NCBI RefSeq assembly: GCF_009498215.1
Contig: NZ_CP043498.1
Location: forward strand, 3,329,501-3,393,500
DNA: 64,000 nucleotides
Origin: Rhizobium grahamii
GTDB lineage: Bacteria; Pseudomonadota; Alphaproteobacteria; Rhizobiales; Rhizobiaceae
Direction of reading: 5' to 3'
Shown piece after piece: positions 18,878-29,129 of the stretch; the first letter of the stretch is position 1; each line of letters opens with the position of its first letter. The notes beneath the pieces were generated by a model, which worked only from the letters and a program-made list of their open reading frames with translations, searched no databases and was not told the DNA's origin. The translations under genes and the position numbers were made by a program.

Positions 18878-20104
18878 ATGTTATCACGGCCAGACACTCA
18901 TCATGTCGGGAAGGCGAGCGTTGCGACTGCCGGTAACCGGAAGCGCGACACACGGTTGGATGTTCTTCGTGGTCTTGCGCTGATAACGATCTTCATCAAT
19001 CACGTCCCCGGGCAGATCTTCGAGGCCGTCACGACCAAGAACTTCGGCTTTTCCGATGCGGCCGAGGCCTTTGTGCTGATTTCGGGAATCGCGGTCGGAC
19101 TTGCCTACGGCGCCCGTTTCGAGGTTGCCTCATGGCTAGTGACGGCTAAAAAAGCCGCTAAGCGTGCCTTCACCCTCTACCTCGCGCATATGATCACGAC
19201 GTTCATGACCCTTGCGCTCTTCCTGACGGGCGCCTGGATATTCCACCGACCGGGTCTGCTATGTGAGATCAATATCCTTGCGGTCCTCACGAACCTGCAG
19301 GCCGGAATTCCCTCGCTTCTGCTGTTGGGGCATCAGATCGGCTATAACAACATCCTGCCAATGTACGGCGCGCTGATGTTGATCGTACCGATCGTGCTGT
19401 TGCTGAACGCGCGGAGCCCTCTCCTGGCCCTGGCGGTGTCGGCAAGCGTCTGGCTGGCCGCCGGCATCTTCGAAATTGCACCGCACAATACGTTGATCGA
19501 GGGTTACTGGTTCCTCAACCCGCTGTCCTGGCAGTTCCTGTTCACGATCGGCATCGTCGGCATGACGCATGTTCGCAATGGCGGAAAGCTTCCCACGCAT
19601 CCTCTCCTGATGCTTCTGTCGGCATGCTATGTCGCGCTGTCCTTCGTCTGGGTGGTCGGCCAGTATTGGGCCCTTGGAAACGCTCTCGCGTCCCTGGGCC
19701 TACCTCCTGTTCTCACGGGCTTCGACAAGACGTTCCTGTCGCTGCCGCGTCTTCTGCATGTACTGGCGCTTGCCTACCTCGTGATCAACATTCCGGCACT
19801 GTCCCAGCTTCTGCGCCGCTCCGAGAACAATCCGTTGGTCGTCTTCGGTCGCCATTCGCTGAACATCTTCGTCGCCGGCACCATTCTCGCGATGGTCGGG
19901 CAGGTCATTCTCTACATCAACAACCGAGACCAGATCGTTGGCCCGATCTTCGTCGTCCTCGGCATCGCGTTGCAGTTTGCCTATGCCTACCACCTTGAGC
20001 GCAAGCGTAAGCTTGGGCGTGCAGATCGTCCGCAGTTGGCCCATCGCGGAATGCAGCCGGTGCCGGTTCGCGCCAGCCATATGCAGGATATGAAACGAAA
20101 GTGA
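18878..20104 (+). CDS. opgC: OpgC-family glucan succinyl-modification protein
   Basis: This 408-residue protein has about ten hydrophobic segments and the OpgC-type N-terminus RLDVLRGLALITIFINH, followed by GFSDAAEAFVLISG. OpgC proteins are membrane acyltransferases that add succinyl groups to osmoregulated periplasmic glucans, giving them negative charge. The ATG at 18878 is preceded by AGGAG. Position right after the cyclic glucan synthase supports action on its product. It could also be any member of the broader acyltransferase-3-like group, but the OpgC segments make the call fairly firm. Confidence 0.88.
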   Translation: MLSRPDTHHVGKASVATAGNRKRDTRLDVLRGLALITIFINHVPGQIFEAVTTKNFGFSDAAEAFVLISGIAVGLAYGARFEVASWLVTAKKAAKRAFTLYLAHMITTFMTLALFLTGAWIFHRPGLLCEINILAVLTNLQAGIPSLLLLGHQIGYNNILPMYGALMLIVPIVLLLNARSPLLALAVSASVWLAAGIFEIAPHNTLIEGYWFLNPLSWQFLFTIGIVGMTHVRNGGKLPTHPLLMLLSACYVALSFVWVVGQYWALGNALASLGLPPVLTGFDKTFLSLPRLLHVLALAYLVINIPALSQLLRRSENNPLVVFGRHSLNIFVAGTILAMVGQVILYINNRDQIVGPIFVVLGIALQFAYAYHLERKRKLGRADRPQLAHRGMQPVPVRASHMQDMKRK

Positions 20105-20141
20105 GAAGGGCGGCATTGGCCGGCGTCGCGGCGCAAAATTC

Positions 20142-20169
20142 TTGACTCTTGGACAAAACCTTTTATGAG
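20142..20169 (+). promoter_or_regulatory. Candidate sigma-70-type promoter
   Basis: TTGACT at 20142-20147 and TATGAG at 20164-20169 are separated by 16 bp. It would transcribe the small open frame at 20192 and, beyond it, asd. This is based on motif resemblance only. Confidence 0.45.
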
Positions 20170-20191
20170 CAGCGTTGGAAAAGGAATATCC

Positions 20192-20311
20192 ATGGTTCGC
20201 GACGAACACGCCATTGCTGTTAGCAATGACCGGGCACAAAGTGCCGGGATGGATATTGCCGTTCCGGTTTCTTCCAAAACCAAGGCCAAAACGACGACGA
20301 AAACCGTCTGA
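20192..20311 (+). CDS. Possible 39-residue small protein
   Basis: An ATG at 20192 is preceded by AAAAGGAA at good spacing and by the candidate promoter at 20142-20169. It opens a 39-codon frame that ends in a Lys/Thr-rich tail (KTKAKTTTKTV) before TGA. I recognise no family. It may be a real small protein, a leader peptide for asd, or chance; a ribosome site and promoter in tandem make it worth recording. Confidence 0.35.
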   Translation: MVRDEHAIAVSNDRAQSAGMDIAVPVSSKTKAKTTTKTV

Positions 20312-20424
20312 CGTCTCTGGCCTGCCGCTCTCTCCCCGGCCCGGCTGGGGACAGGAAGCCGCGATCCATTCGCCGCTTTCCCCCTCACCGGACAAGAGGA
20401 GAGAAGAGAAAGAGAGCTTGAGAA
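20312..20424. repeat. asd leader with a small GC-rich palindrome
   Basis: An imperfect hairpin of eight pairs lies at 20333-20351 (TCCCC and GGGGA arms), reminiscent of the short palindromic intergenic repeats common in rhizobia. A purine-rich stretch (GAGGAGAGAAG) then leads into the asd start. Whether the palindrome is a dispersed repeat cannot be judged from one window. Confidence 0.3.
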
Positions 20425-21458
20425 ATGGGTTTTAAAGTTGCAGTAGCGGGAGCGACCGGAAATGTGGGCAGAGAGATGCTCAACATCCTTTCGGAACGTG
20501 GTTTCCCGTAGATGAAGTTGTAGCGCTGGCATCAGCCCGATCGCAGGGAACGACGGTTTCCTATGGCGACAAGACGCTGAAGGTCGCCAATCTCGAGAAT
20601 TATGATTTCTCCGACACCGACATCTGCCTGATGTCCGCCGGCGGCGAGGTCTCCAAGAAGTGGTCGCCGAAGATCGGCGCGCAGGGCTGCGTCGTGATCG
20701 ATAACTCGTCCGCATGGCGCTATGATGCCGACGTGCCGCTGATCGTGCCGGAGGTCAACCCGGACGCCATCACGCAGTTCACGAAGCGCAACATCATTGC
20801 AAACCCGAACTGCTCGACCGCACAGCTCGTCGTCGCCTTGAAGCCGCTCCACGATTTCGCGAAGATCAAGCGCGTCGTCGTGTCGACCTACCAGTCGGTA
20901 TCGGGCGCCGGCAAGGACGGCATGGACGAACTTTTCAATCAGACCCGCGCGGTATTCGTCGCCGATCCGATCGAGAACAAGAAGTTCACCAAGCGCATCG
21001 CTTTCAACGTCATCCCGCACATCGATTCGTTCATGGAAGATGGCTATACCAAGGAAGAGTGGAAGGTTCTCGCCGAGACCAAGAAGATGCTCGATCCGAA
21101 GATCAAGGTGACATGCACTGCCGTGCGCGTTCCGGTCTTCATCGGCCACTCCGAATCCGTCAACATCGAGTTCGAGAACGAAATCACCGCCGATCAGGCG
21201 CGCGATATTCTTCGCGAAGCACCCGGCTGCCAGGTCATCGATAAGCACGAGAACGGCGGCTACATCACGCCTTACGAATCCGCCGGCGAAGACGCGACTT
21301 TCATCTCGCGCATTCGCGAGGACTCGACGGTCGAGAATGGCCTGAACATGTGGGTGGTCTCCGACAACCTGCGCAAGGGCGCGGCCCTGAATGCAATTCA
21401 GATTGCCGAGCTGTTGGTCAATCGTGGCCTCGTAAAGCCGCGCAAGCAGGCAGCTTGA
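20425..21458 (+). CDS. asd: Aspartate-semialdehyde dehydrogenase, interrupted by an apparent 1-nt frameshift
   Basis: Asd reduces aspartyl phosphate to aspartate semialdehyde, the branch point to lysine, diaminopimelate, methionine and threonine. The N-terminus from ATG 20425 shows the NADP-binding AVAGATGNVGREML. It then hits a stop in TTCCCGTAGATG (20502-20513), where one C or G is missing; TTC CCC GTA GAT would read on as FPVDEVVALAS. The rest is intact: the active-site Cys in NPNCSTAQ, SVSGAGKDG, and HSESVNIEF. Corrected length is 344 residues, typical for rhizobia. The enzyme is normally indispensable for cell-wall synthesis, so a real break is improbable unless a second copy exists. An internal ATG at 20631 would lack the nucleotide-binding site. 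Confidence 0.88.
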
Positions 21459-21480
21459 ACGATTTTTTAACCATGCCTTG

Positions 21481-21510
21481 ATAAGCCCGGTCTTAAGATC
21501 GGGCTTATTT
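21481..21510 (+). terminator. Intrinsic terminator after asd
   Basis: ATAAGCCCGGTCTT and AAGATCGGGCTTAT form a nearly continuous 14-bp hairpin, with one G-U pair on the plus-strand RNA, and end in a short T-run. It lies 22 nt after the asd stop. Confidence 0.8.
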
Positions 21511-21622
21511 CAGGCGCGGAATCAAAACCGTTTTCCAGGCTTGCAAGAGTTGCCGTGACAATGTCGCCACGCGTCGGGTTTAGCCTGTGCCTGGCTGGGT
21601 AGATCGGGATCGGGGTATCTCC

Positions 21623-22444
21623 ATGCATATAAAGAGACTTTTGTTAGCCACGATAGCGGCTGCCTCCATTTTCCACGTCGTTCCGGCAGCGGCCAAGGCG
21701 GCACAGTGCGGCAATACCGGCGCAGGTTTCGATGACTGGGTCGTTTCCTTCAAGCAGGAAGCCGCAGCCAACGGTGTAAACCGTTCCGTGCTCGACAAGG
21801 CGTTTGCCAACGTCGTCTACAATCGTCCGACCATTGCCGCCGATCGCGGTCAGAAGAGCTTCAAGCTTTCCTTCGATGCCTTCATGCAGAAGCGGGGCGG
21901 TGCGACAATCATCACGCGCGGCAAAGCCATGAAACGCGCGAACGCACAGCTCTTCGCAACGATCGAGCGCCGCTTCGGTGTCCCAGCCGGCCCGCTGATT
22001 GCCATCTGGGGCATGGAAACAGGTTTCGGCAGCTACATGGGCAACCAGCACACCATGTCTGCCGTTTCGACCCTCGCCTACGACTGCCGCCGTTCCGACT
22101 ATTTTACCGACCAGCTCTACGCCGCTCTGCAGTTGGTGTCCGAAGGTTTCCTTAACCCGCAGGCGCGCGGTGCTGCGCATGGTGAAATCGGCCAGACGCA
22201 GTTCCTGCCCCGGAACGTCGTTCTATACGGCGCGGATGGTGATGGTGATGGTCGTGTCGACATGGTCGGCTCGCGCGCGGACGCGCTGGCTTCCACAGCG
22301 AACTTCCTGAAAGGCCACGGCTGGCAGCCCGGCGCCGGCTATCAGCCGGGTGAGCCGAACTTCACGGCCATCGCAGGCTGGAACGCCGCGACGGTCTATC
22401 AGCAGGCAATCGCCTATATCGGTCAGCAGATCGACGCGAACTGA
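21623..22444 (+). CDS. Lytic murein transglycosylase (MltB/SLT_2 family)
   Basis: This 273-residue exported protein begins with a signal peptide (KRLLLATIAAA, ending near AAAKAA) and lacks a lipobox, so it is probably soluble in the periplasm. The domain FDDWVVSFKQEA through GWQPGAGY is the membrane-bound lytic transglycosylase B type, with the catalytic Glu in IWGMETGFGSYMG and GEIGQTQFLP downstream. It cleaves peptidoglycan glycan strands to 1,6-anhydro-muropeptides. ATG 21623 was chosen because it opens the signal peptide; the frame also extends twelve codons upstream. Confidence 0.88.
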   Translation: MHIKRLLLATIAAASIFHVVPAAAKAAQCGNTGAGFDDWVVSFKQEAAANGVNRSVLDKAFANVVYNRPTIAADRGQKSFKLSFDAFMQKRGGATIITRGKAMKRANAQLFATIERRFGVPAGPLIAIWGMETGFGSYMGNQHTMSAVSTLAYDCRRSDYFTDQLYAALQLVSEGFLNPQARGAAHGEIGQTQFLPRNVVLYGADGDGDGRVDMVGSRADALASTANFLKGHGWQPGAGYQPGEPNFTAIAGWNAATVYQQAIAYIGQQIDAN

Positions 22445-22451
22445 TGTTCGC

Positions 22452-22485
22452 AAGCGCGTCGGGACAATCTCGACGCGCTTCCTTT
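22452..22485 (+). terminator. Intrinsic terminator between convergent genes
   Basis: AAGCGCGTCG (22452-22461) and CGACGCGCTT (22471-22480) form a 10-bp stem, followed by CCTTT. It separates the transglycosylase gene from the convergent carbonic anhydrase gene. Confidence 0.7.
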
Positions 22486-23126
22486 CAAATTTCCGGACGA
22501 ATGAAGTCGCGGGTCTCGGCATCCATTACCCAGAGCTCGCCGGTCGAAATATCGAACCATGCGCCATGCAGATTAATCTGCCCGGCCTCTTCCAGAGCTT
22601 TGATGTTCGGAAATGTCCTCAAATTCTCGATCGAGTTGCGGATCGACACGCGTTCCAGCGCCGTCTGGCGCTCAACCGGCGTCATCACGTCATTGCTCTG
22701 AATCTGCTCGGCAGCAGGCCGCACCAGCGACATCCAGCGCCCGATGAAGTCGCCGGGTGAAAGCGGCTCGGCGTCCGGATCGAGTGCCGCGCGGATACCA
22801 CCGCAACGGCCGTGACCCATCACGACGATATCCGACACCTTCAAAGCCTGAACGGCGAACTCCAGCGCCGCTGAGGTCGCATGGAAATGACCGTCCGGTT
22901 CGTAGGGCGGAACCATGTTGGCAACGTTGCGGACAACGAACAATTCGCCCGGCCCTGAATCGAAGATCAGCTCCGGCGCTGCTCGGGAGTCCGAACAGGC
23001 AACGACCAGCGTGCTCGGGCTTTGACCATTCTCAGCCAACGTCTTGTATCGGTCGCGGGCATCGGCATAGCGGCCGTTCATGAAGTTTCGATAGCCGTCT
23101 AGAAGGGTATTTGGAAAACGCAGCAT
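22485..23126 (-). CDS. Beta-class carbonic anhydrase
   Basis: This 213-residue zinc enzyme interconverts CO2 and bicarbonate, supplying bicarbonate to carboxylases. Zinc ligands are visible in CSDSR (about residue 43) and GHGRCGG (about 103-109), with the conserved VRNVAN between them. ATG 23126 follows a GGAGAG site, while the fifteen-codon upstream extension is not family-like. It is convergent with the transglycosylase gene. Confidence 0.92.
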   Translation of the reverse strand: MLRFPNTLLDGYRNFMNGRYADARDRYKTLAENGQSPSTLVVACSDSRAAPELIFDSGPGELFVVRNVANMVPPYEPDGHFHATSAALEFAVQALKVSDIVVMGHGRCGGIRAALDPDAEPLSPGDFIGRWMSLVRPAAEQIQSNDVMTPVERQTALERVSIRNSIENLRTFPNIKALEEAGQINLHGAWFDISTGELWVMDAETRDFIRPEI

Positions 23127-23195
23127 AGCTCTCCGCTTAAAGTCAGGACCCGACAATATCAACCGCCACACTTTAGAATGACAGCTGCCCGATAT

Positions 23196-24071
23196 CTAGC
23201 GCCGATGTTTCTGCGCAGGATGGATAAGACGACGCATCTGCACCATCGCCATTGGAGTGGAAAGGCTGGACGCGTCGCTGGCCAGCGTTAGCTCGTCACT
23301 GCCACGCTTCACTGCGCGCGCCAGCACTTCGTAAACGCTGGCCGTCGCAAGCTGCAGAGCCTTCTCATCCTCCATGCCTGAAAGCAGGCGCGAGAGGAAG
23401 AGTGCCGCCAGCAGGTCCCCCAACCCGTTGGGCGGATTCTCGATGACGCGATGCTCGGCTAGCAGCGCGTGCCGCCCGGACAAATACAGGTTACCCGTTC
23501 CGCCAGCCATCATGGGTATTGCGGACGTAACGAGCATCCGCGGCGGCCCCAGCGAGAGTGCCGCATCCATGATATCCCGGTTACTCTCCAGCGGAGCGCC
23601 AGCCAGCCATGACAGTTCATAGCGGTTGGGCGTCGAAAGCGACGCCAGCGGTATCAGATGGTCACGTATCGCCTCGGCGGTTGCCTGCGGAACGTAAAGG
23701 CCACCGAAGTCGCCCATAACGGGATCACAAACGTAGAGCAGCTCAGGATCCTGTTCGCGCAGAGCCGTGACAAGCCGGGCCACCGAGCGAGCCTGCGCGG
23801 CATTTCCGAAATATCCCGACAGAACCGCTTTCACCTCGCCGATCCATGGTGCGCGGATAAGATCATCGATCGCCGCGTCGAAATCGCTTTCGGTAAAGGT
23901 CAGACGCGTCGACCGGCCATGGCCCGGATGCCACGGCAGCACGATTGTCGGTAATGCCCAAACCTGATGGCCCAGCGTCTCCAGAGAGAAGACTGCAGCA
24001 CGATTTCCAACGGAACCACGCACGACATGACTGGAGATGACGATGACTGTTCCTGCGGCATTCTGCGACAT
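23196..24071 (-). CDS. pdxY: Pyridoxal kinase (PdxY type)
   Basis: This 291-residue ribokinase-superfamily enzyme phosphorylates pyridoxal in vitamin B6 salvage. Recognisable are the N-terminal ISSHVVRGSVGNRAAVF, DPVMGDFGGLYV, TPNRYELSWL and the phosphate-binding NGLGDLLAALF, whose GxGD provides the anion hole and catalytic Asp. It is divergent from the glutamate dehydrogenase gene, leaving about 250 bp for both promoters, in which I saw no clear motif. Confidence 0.9.
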   Translation of the reverse strand: MSQNAAGTVIVISSHVVRGSVGNRAAVFSLETLGHQVWALPTIVLPWHPGHGRSTRLTFTESDFDAAIDDLIRAPWIGEVKAVLSGYFGNAAQARSVARLVTALREQDPELLYVCDPVMGDFGGLYVPQATAEAIRDHLIPLASLSTPNRYELSWLAGAPLESNRDIMDAALSLGPPRMLVTSAIPMMAGGTGNLYLSGRHALLAEHRVIENPPNGLGDLLAALFLSRLLSGMEDEKALQLATASVYEVLARAVKRGSDELTLASDASSLSTPMAMVQMRRLIHPAQKHRR

Positions 24072-24323
24072 GGCATTCCGATCCGTTTGTGGCCTCGCGT
24101 TGATCGTCTTTTTACCGTTGGACTGTCAACTCCTCGTCACGAGAAGATGATCTGTCTTACGGAGGACGTCGGGACGGTTTTAGCGAGTGCTAACATTTTC
24201 GAATCCGGCGAGAATTGCGATAAAAACGCACGAAAACTGTCTCCGATACCGTTATTTTAGAGATTTTTCCGCCAGATCTTCTGCTAATCTCCCGAAAATC
24301 AGGGAAGTGAGGAAACATTTTCA

Positions 24324-27300
24324 ATGGCTGCTCGAAATAATCCGAAACGAGAGAAACAGATCGAAAGCGCCGCGAAGATCGCGGCGGCGACGGGAGAAAA
24401 CTTCTCGCACCCGAGGTTCTGTTTGGCCGCGCCAGCGGAGACGATCTCGAGCGCTATACGCCCGAAATGCTCGCCTTGTCCGCGATCCATTGCGCCCAGC
24501 AGCTGTCCGCCTGGACCGGCACCGCACCGCACATCAGCATAGAGACCGTCGCGAATGTCGAGCCCGATGGCATTGCCGTCTCAATCCTGTCGGTCACCGA
24601 CAACAATATGCCCTTCCTCTATGAATCCGTGATGGGTGAGGTCACGAGCACCTATCGCGATCTTTTCATGGCAGTGCATCCGATCCTGGTTGTTGAGCCG
24701 GGCAAGAGTGCCGCGCTTTACTCCGCCGACCAGCCAAGCGAACCCGCCAACCGCGTCAGCCATATCCAGCTGCACCTCGCGCCACTGACTGGAGCGCAAG
24801 CCGCAGACCTCATCAAGCGCATCAAATTGGTGCTTGAGCAGGTGCGACTGACCGTTTCCGACTGGAAGCCCATGCTCGCAAAGCTGGGCATGGTGATCGA
24901 CGAACTCGCTTCGCACAATGCCAGCCGTCGCAAGGCTGATCGCGATGAAGCCCTAGCCTTCCTGAAATGGTTGCGCGACGCCAATTTCACCTTCCTCGGA
25001 ATGCGCGAATACGTCTATTCCGGAAAGGGCTCAAATGCGAAGGTCGAGCGCGGAAAAGGTACGGGGCTCGGCATTCTTGCCAACCCCGACGTCCTGGTTC
25101 TTCGTACCGGCAAAGACGCGGTCACGACAACGCCGGAAATTCTGGCCTTCCTCGACGGCCCCGAATTCCTGATCGTGACGAAGGCGAACGTAAAGTCGAT
25201 CGTGCATCGCCGCGCCTACATGGACTATGTGGGGATCAAGCGTTTCGACGCCGACGGTAACGTAACCGGCGAACTGCGCATCGTCGGGCTTTTCACTTCG
25301 ACAGCCTATACGTCCCTGGCTGCGGAGATTCCGCTTCTGCGATCGAAGATCGCCAAGGTGAAGGATTACTTCGGGTTCGACCCGATGAGCCATTCAGGCC
25401 GCATGCTTGATAACACGCTGGAATCCTATCCGCGCGACGATCTCTTCCAGATCGACACGACGCTGCTTGCAGGCTTTGCAGAGCAGATCAACGATCTTGC
25501 GGATAGGCCACGCGTCCGGGCACTCCCCCGCATCGATCATTTCGATCGGTTTGTCTCAGTTATCGTCTATGTGCCGCGCGAAGAGTACGATTCCATCGTA
25601 CGTGAGCGGATCGGCACCTATCTGAAGACGGTGTATGATGGTCGCGTCTCCGCTTATTATCCGGCGTTTCCGGAAGGCGGCGTTGCGCGTGTTCATTTCA
25701 TCATCGGTCGCTCTGGCGGCAAGACGCCGCGCATCCCGCAGGCAAAGCTCGAAGAAGCGATCCGTGCAATCACGGCGCGCTGGGACAGCCAGTTCGAATT
25801 GCTCGCCGGGCCGAAGGCGCCGCGCATTGCCGTAAGCCATGCTTTCCAGGACCTGTTCCCGCCGGAAGAAACCTACAGCGATCTCGCTGACATCACCGCC
25901 TGCGCGTCCGGCGAACAGATCCGCATCGCTTTCTACACGCGGTCCAAGGACGGCAAGGACCTGCTTTGCCTGAAGATCTTCCATGCCGGCGATCAATTGG
26001 CACTATCTCGACGCGTGCCGCTCTTGGAGAACCTCGGCTTCAACGTCGTCAGCGAAGGCACATTTGAAATCGATGTCACGCTGAACGACGGTTCGGAACG
26101 GCTGGTTGTTCTTCACGATATGGAACTCGAGGCACGAGGAAGCGCCAAGATCGAACTAGAGCGCCACGGCGCAACACTTGAAGAGGCTTTTCTAGCGGCC
26201 TTCGGCGGCATCATAGACAACGACAGCTTCAACAGGCTGATCGTGTCGGCAAACCTCTCCGCTCGCGAGACGAGCGTCCTGCGCGCCTATGCACGCTATC
26301 TTCGGCAGGCCGGCATTGCCTACTCTCAAGACTATATCGCGAACACGCTGGACAAGTACCCGGCTATTGCCGCGCTTACTTTCCGTCTGTTCCACGAAGC
26401 GCTTGACCCCAAACTGTCCGAGAAGAACCGCGGAAAAAAGGTCATCGAGCTTCACGACAGGATCGAAAGCGCGCTTGCCGATGTGCCGAGCCTGGACGAC
26501 GACCGCATCCTGCGCCGCTATGTGAACGTCATCGACGCCACCCTGCGGACCAACTATTTCCAGCGCAACGCCGATGGCTCACCGAAGGCAATGCTCGCCT
26601 TCAAGCTTGATCCGCAACTGATAGAAGGCCTTCCTCAGCCGAAACCGTTCCGCGAAGTCTTTGTGTATGGCGTCGAGGTTGAAGGCGTGCATCTGCGGTT
26701 CGGTCGCGTCGCCCGCGGTGGTCTCCGCTGGTCGGATCGCGCGGAAGATTACCGCACCGAAGTGCTTGGCCTCGTCAAGGCGCAGCAGGTCAAGAACGCC
26801 GTCATCGTGCCTGTCGGCGCGAAGGGCGGCTTCTATCCGAAGAAGCTGCCCGTTGGCGGCAACCGCGACGAAATCTTCAACGCCGGTCGCGAAGCCTACA
26901 AAACCTACATCCGCACGCTGCTGTCGATCACCGACAACATCTCCGGCGCCGATATCGTGCCTCCTGACAATACGGTTCGGCTCGATGGCGACGATCCTTA
27001 TTTCGTTGTCGCCGCCGACAAGGGCACAGCAACCTTCTCTGACACCGCCAACGCGCTGTCTCAGGAAGCCGGCTTCTGGCTCGACGATGCATTCGCCTCC
27101 GGCGGCTCTGCTGGCTACGACCACAAGAAGATGGGCATCACTGCACGCGGCGCGTGGGAAACGGTGAAGCGCCACTTCCGCGAAATGGACATCGACATCC
27201 AGACGACGCCATTTACCGTTGCAGGCGTCGGCGATATGTCCGGCGACGTTTTCGGCAACGGCATGCTTCTGTCTCCGAAGATCAGACTGGTCGCCGCGTT

Positions 27301-29098
27301 CGACCACCGCGACATCGTGATCGATCCCGATCCGGATATGGAAAAGACGCTTGCCGAACGGCAGCGCCTGTTCAACCTGCCGCGGTCTAGCTGGCAGGAT
27401 TTCGACAAGAGCGTACTCTCCGAGGGCGCGATGGTTATCTCGCGCTCGGCGAAATCAGTGTCGCTGACCCCGCAGGCAGCGGCCGTGATCGGGATCGACA
27501 AGACCGTCGCGACACCGTTCGAGATCATCACCGCCATCCTGAAGAGCCAGGTCGACCTGCTTTGGTTCGGCGGTATCGGAACCTATGTCAAAGCGGCCTT
27601 CGAGACTGACGCCGAGGTTGGTGACCGCGCAAACGACCCTATCCGCATCAGCGCGGAAGACGTCCGTGCCAAGGTCATCGGTGAAGGGGCCAATCTGGGG
27701 GTCACCCAGCGCGGCCGTATCGCTTACGGGTTGCGGGGAGGGCGCTGCAACTCCGACGCAATCGACAACTCGGCCGGCGTCAACACCTCTGACGTGGAAG
27801 TGAACATCAAGATCGCTCTGGCAGCCGCTATGCATGACGGGCGCCTGACGAGAGGAAAGCGCGATCAACTTCTTTCCTCGATGACAAGCGAGGTCGCCGA
27901 CCTTGTCCTCCGGAACAACTACCTGCAATCGCTGGCAATATCGCTGACCGAACGCAGGGGTACTGCGAATGGCCTCGAGCTCGCGCGCTTCATGAACGTG
28001 CTGGAAGCGGCCAAGCAGCTCAATCGCAAGGTCGAGATGCTGCCTGACGAAACCGTCATGACTGAGCGCTATGCCGCGTCCAAGCCGCTGACGCGTCCCG
28101 AGATCGGCGTGCTGCTGTCCTACGCAAAGATTGTGTTGTTCGACGCCTTGGCGGCCAGTGACCTGCCCGACGATCCCTACTTCGCGGCAACCCTCGCGCA
28201 GTATTTCCCCGCCAAGATGCGCAAGACGAACGCCGCCGATATCGGAAGCCATCGTCTGCGCCGCGAGATCATCGCCACAGTTCTTGCCAATGATGCCATC
28301 AACCGTGGGGGCCCCGGCTTCGTGGTCAGCATGATGGATGCGACGGCAGCCGCTGCGCCGGAGGTTGTTCGGGCCGCGATCATTGCAAGGGATGGCTTCG
28401 ACCTCACCAAGCTTTGGGCCGAGACCGACGCGCTGGATGGCAAAATATCGGGCGAAATGCAGAACAGGATCTACGAAGAGATCAGCCACGTCTTCACGGT
28501 CCTGACCCGGCTTCTTCTCAAGATGCAGATGACCAAGGGCGATATGTCCGAAACGATCGAGCGGCTCCGCGCGGCTCTCAAGAAGCTGCAGCCGGTCTTT
28601 GCCGCGCAGGTCGTTCCGGAACTCCAGGCTCGCCAAGCCGAGTACCAAAGCGCTGGCGTGCCGGAGAAGCTCGCAGCCGAGATCGCGCATCTGCTGAGGT
28701 TCGTCCTTGTGCCCGAGATCATGCAGATCGCCGAACGCACCGGCGAGCCGCTCGTACGCTCCGCGGAAAGCTACTTCGCCGTAAGCCAGACCTTCAGAAT
28801 TGGGCGTCTGCTTGCTGCCGGCGGCCGGATCGTCACGTCGGATCACTACGATTATCTGGCGCTTGCGCGTAGCCTCGATCAGATCGCCAGCGCAAGGCGG
28901 GACATCGTGGTGTCCGCCCTCTCCAACCACGGCACCGAGAAGCTGCCCGTTCACGCCTGGCATGCAAGCGATCGTATCAAGATCAACCGCATCGCCGAGG
29001 AACTCTCTGCGCTCAGTGAAAGCGGCGATCCAAACCTCGCCCGCATTACAGTTGCGGCCGGTTTGCTGACCGACCTTGCACGAGATGGAATGAGGTGA
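24324..29098 (+). CDS. gdh: NAD-specific glutamate dehydrogenase, interrupted by an apparent 1-nt frameshift
   Basis: This large (about 180 kDa) glutamate dehydrogenase converts glutamate to 2-oxoglutarate and ammonia with NAD. ATG 24324 follows GAGGAAAC and opens MAARNNPKREKQ. The frame is lost at the A-run 24397-24400; one more A would give GEKLLAPEVLFGR and join the long downstream frame. The remainder is intact, including RGGLRWSDRAEDYRTEVLG, the catalytic-lysine segment PVGAKGGFYPKK near residue 830, GVGDMSGDVFGNGM, and the helical C-terminal region. Corrected length is about 1,591 residues, as expected. Without correction the first in-frame ATG is at 24467. I favour sequencing error. 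Confidence 0.9.
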
Positions 29099-29106
29099 GA
29101 CAGTCC

Positions 29107-29123
29107 GCTCCAAAAATTGGAGC
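29107..29123 (+). promoter_or_regulatory. Hairpin covering the ribosome site of the MFS gene
   Basis: GCTCCAA, an AAA loop and TTGGAGC form a perfect 7-bp stem. The right arm holds the GGAG Shine-Dalgarno (29119-29122) for the GTG start at 29130. Folding could limit translation of the transporter or end part of the gdh transcript. This is inference from base pairing only. Confidence 0.4.
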
Positions 29124-29129
29124 AGACCG

